Source: Bacteroidales bacterium (lineage in GTDB: Bacteria > Bacteroidota > Bacteroidia > Bacteroidales > UBA932). Taken from it: a stretch of 6,053 bases of DNA. Where the stretch lies: contig JAFZIX010000240.1 in NCBI GenBank assembly GCA_017554135.1, positions 1-6,053 on the forward strand. The letters run 5' to 3'. Position numbers and translations under genes: made by a program. Position 1 is the first letter of the stretch; the number at the start of each line of letters is the position of its first letter. Of this stretch, positions 5,686 through 6,053 are shown one piece after another. The notes under the pieces are model-generated. The model had not been told where the DNA came from. It searched no databases and saw only the letters and a program-made list of their open reading frames with translations.

Positions 5686-6053
5686 ATGGGAAATCGCAAA
5701 CATCTTATGGCCGAAAAGCTCAAGGAAGCAAAGAAGGCCACCGCAGTAGCCAAGTTGAATGATGTTCCTACTTCCCCCCGCAAGATGCGTCTTGTGGCAG
5801 ACACTGTCCGCGGTGTCGAGGTCAATCGCGCTATCGATCTGCTTCACTTCTCAAAGAGGGAAGCCAGCATCAGGCTCGAGAAACTTCTCCGCAGCGCTGT
5901 CGCCAACTGGGAGGCCAAGAATCCGGATCAGGCAAAAGAGCTTGACAACGGTAATGTTTATGTGAAGACCATCATGGTTGACGAAGGACGCACGCTCAAG
6001 CGCATCCGCCCCTGCCCTCAGGGCCGTGCCGGACGCATCCGCAAGCGTTCAAA
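5686..6053 (+). CDS. rplV: 50S ribosomal protein L22, C-terminus cut by window edge
   Basis: L22 binds all domains of 23S rRNA, and its long beta-hairpin lines the narrow part of the exit tunnel facing L4; loop changes there are a known macrolide resistance route. The frame is open from ATG at 5686 to the edge (122 codons). The Bacteroidota-type extension MGNRKHLMAEKLKEAKKATA (1-20) precedes VPTSPRKMRLVADTVRG (27-43), NRAIDLLHFSKREA and LEKLLRSAVANWEAKN. The hairpin begins VYVKTIMVDEGRTLKRIRPCPQGRAGRIRKRS (91-122). Bacteroidota L22 runs to roughly 135 residues, so only a short tail is missing. ATG comes 2 bases after the rpsS stop (TAATTATG), the same junction as rplC-rplD but without GGAGG. 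An ATG at codon 8 is possible, but the N-terminal match favours 5686. Confidence 0.95.
   Translation, partial: MGNRKHLMAEKLKEAKKATAVAKLNDVPTSPRKMRLVADTVRGVEVNRAIDLLHFSKREASIRLEKLLRSAVANWEAKNPDQAKELDNGNVYVKTIMVDEGRTLKRIRPCPQGRAGRIRKRS

Overview
The window looks like a chromosomal housekeeping region from a member of the Bacteroidota, probably Bacteroidales. Three things point there: the sequence style of the ribosomal proteins (for example the L22 start MGNRKHLMAEK, the S19 end EFAPTRTFKGHSGNNK and the L2 tail SNKFIIERRKK), a spacer with promoter elements of the Bacteroidota type (TTTG, 19 bases, TAnnTTTG), and AT-rich starts that mostly lack a Shine-Dalgarno sequence. The genus cannot be read from this sequence.

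Left part (1-2876, minus strand): a two-gene unit read right to left. It holds a membrane diadenylate cyclase of the CdaA/DacA type (2876-2073) and, three bases after its stop, mutS2, which begins with GTG at 2069 and runs off the left edge. About 690 residues of MutS2 are present. The missing end should carry the rest of the KOW-like segment and the Smr nuclease domain.

Middle (2877-2999): a 123-base AT-rich divergent spacer. It holds a near-perfect promoter for the ribosomal operon (TTTG 2908-2911, TATATTTG 2931-2938), a probable overlapping promoter for the cyclase on the other strand (2949-2919), and a short leader with a small hairpin and a 10-base palindrome.

Right part (3000-6053, plus strand): the beginning of the S10/spc-type ribosomal protein operon, rplC-rplD-rplW-rplB-rpsS-rplV. 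Gaps are 2 to 19 bases and rplV is cut by the right edge. The usual first gene, rpsJ (S10), is absent: rplC is promoter-proximal and faces the cyclase gene. All six proteins appear intact where visible.

I found no mobile element, CRISPR array, RNA gene or clearly new system. The points most worth a second look are the missing rpsJ, the overlapping divergent promoters, the tightly coupled same-frame dacA-mutS2 pair, and an RHK in place of RHR in the cyclase active site.
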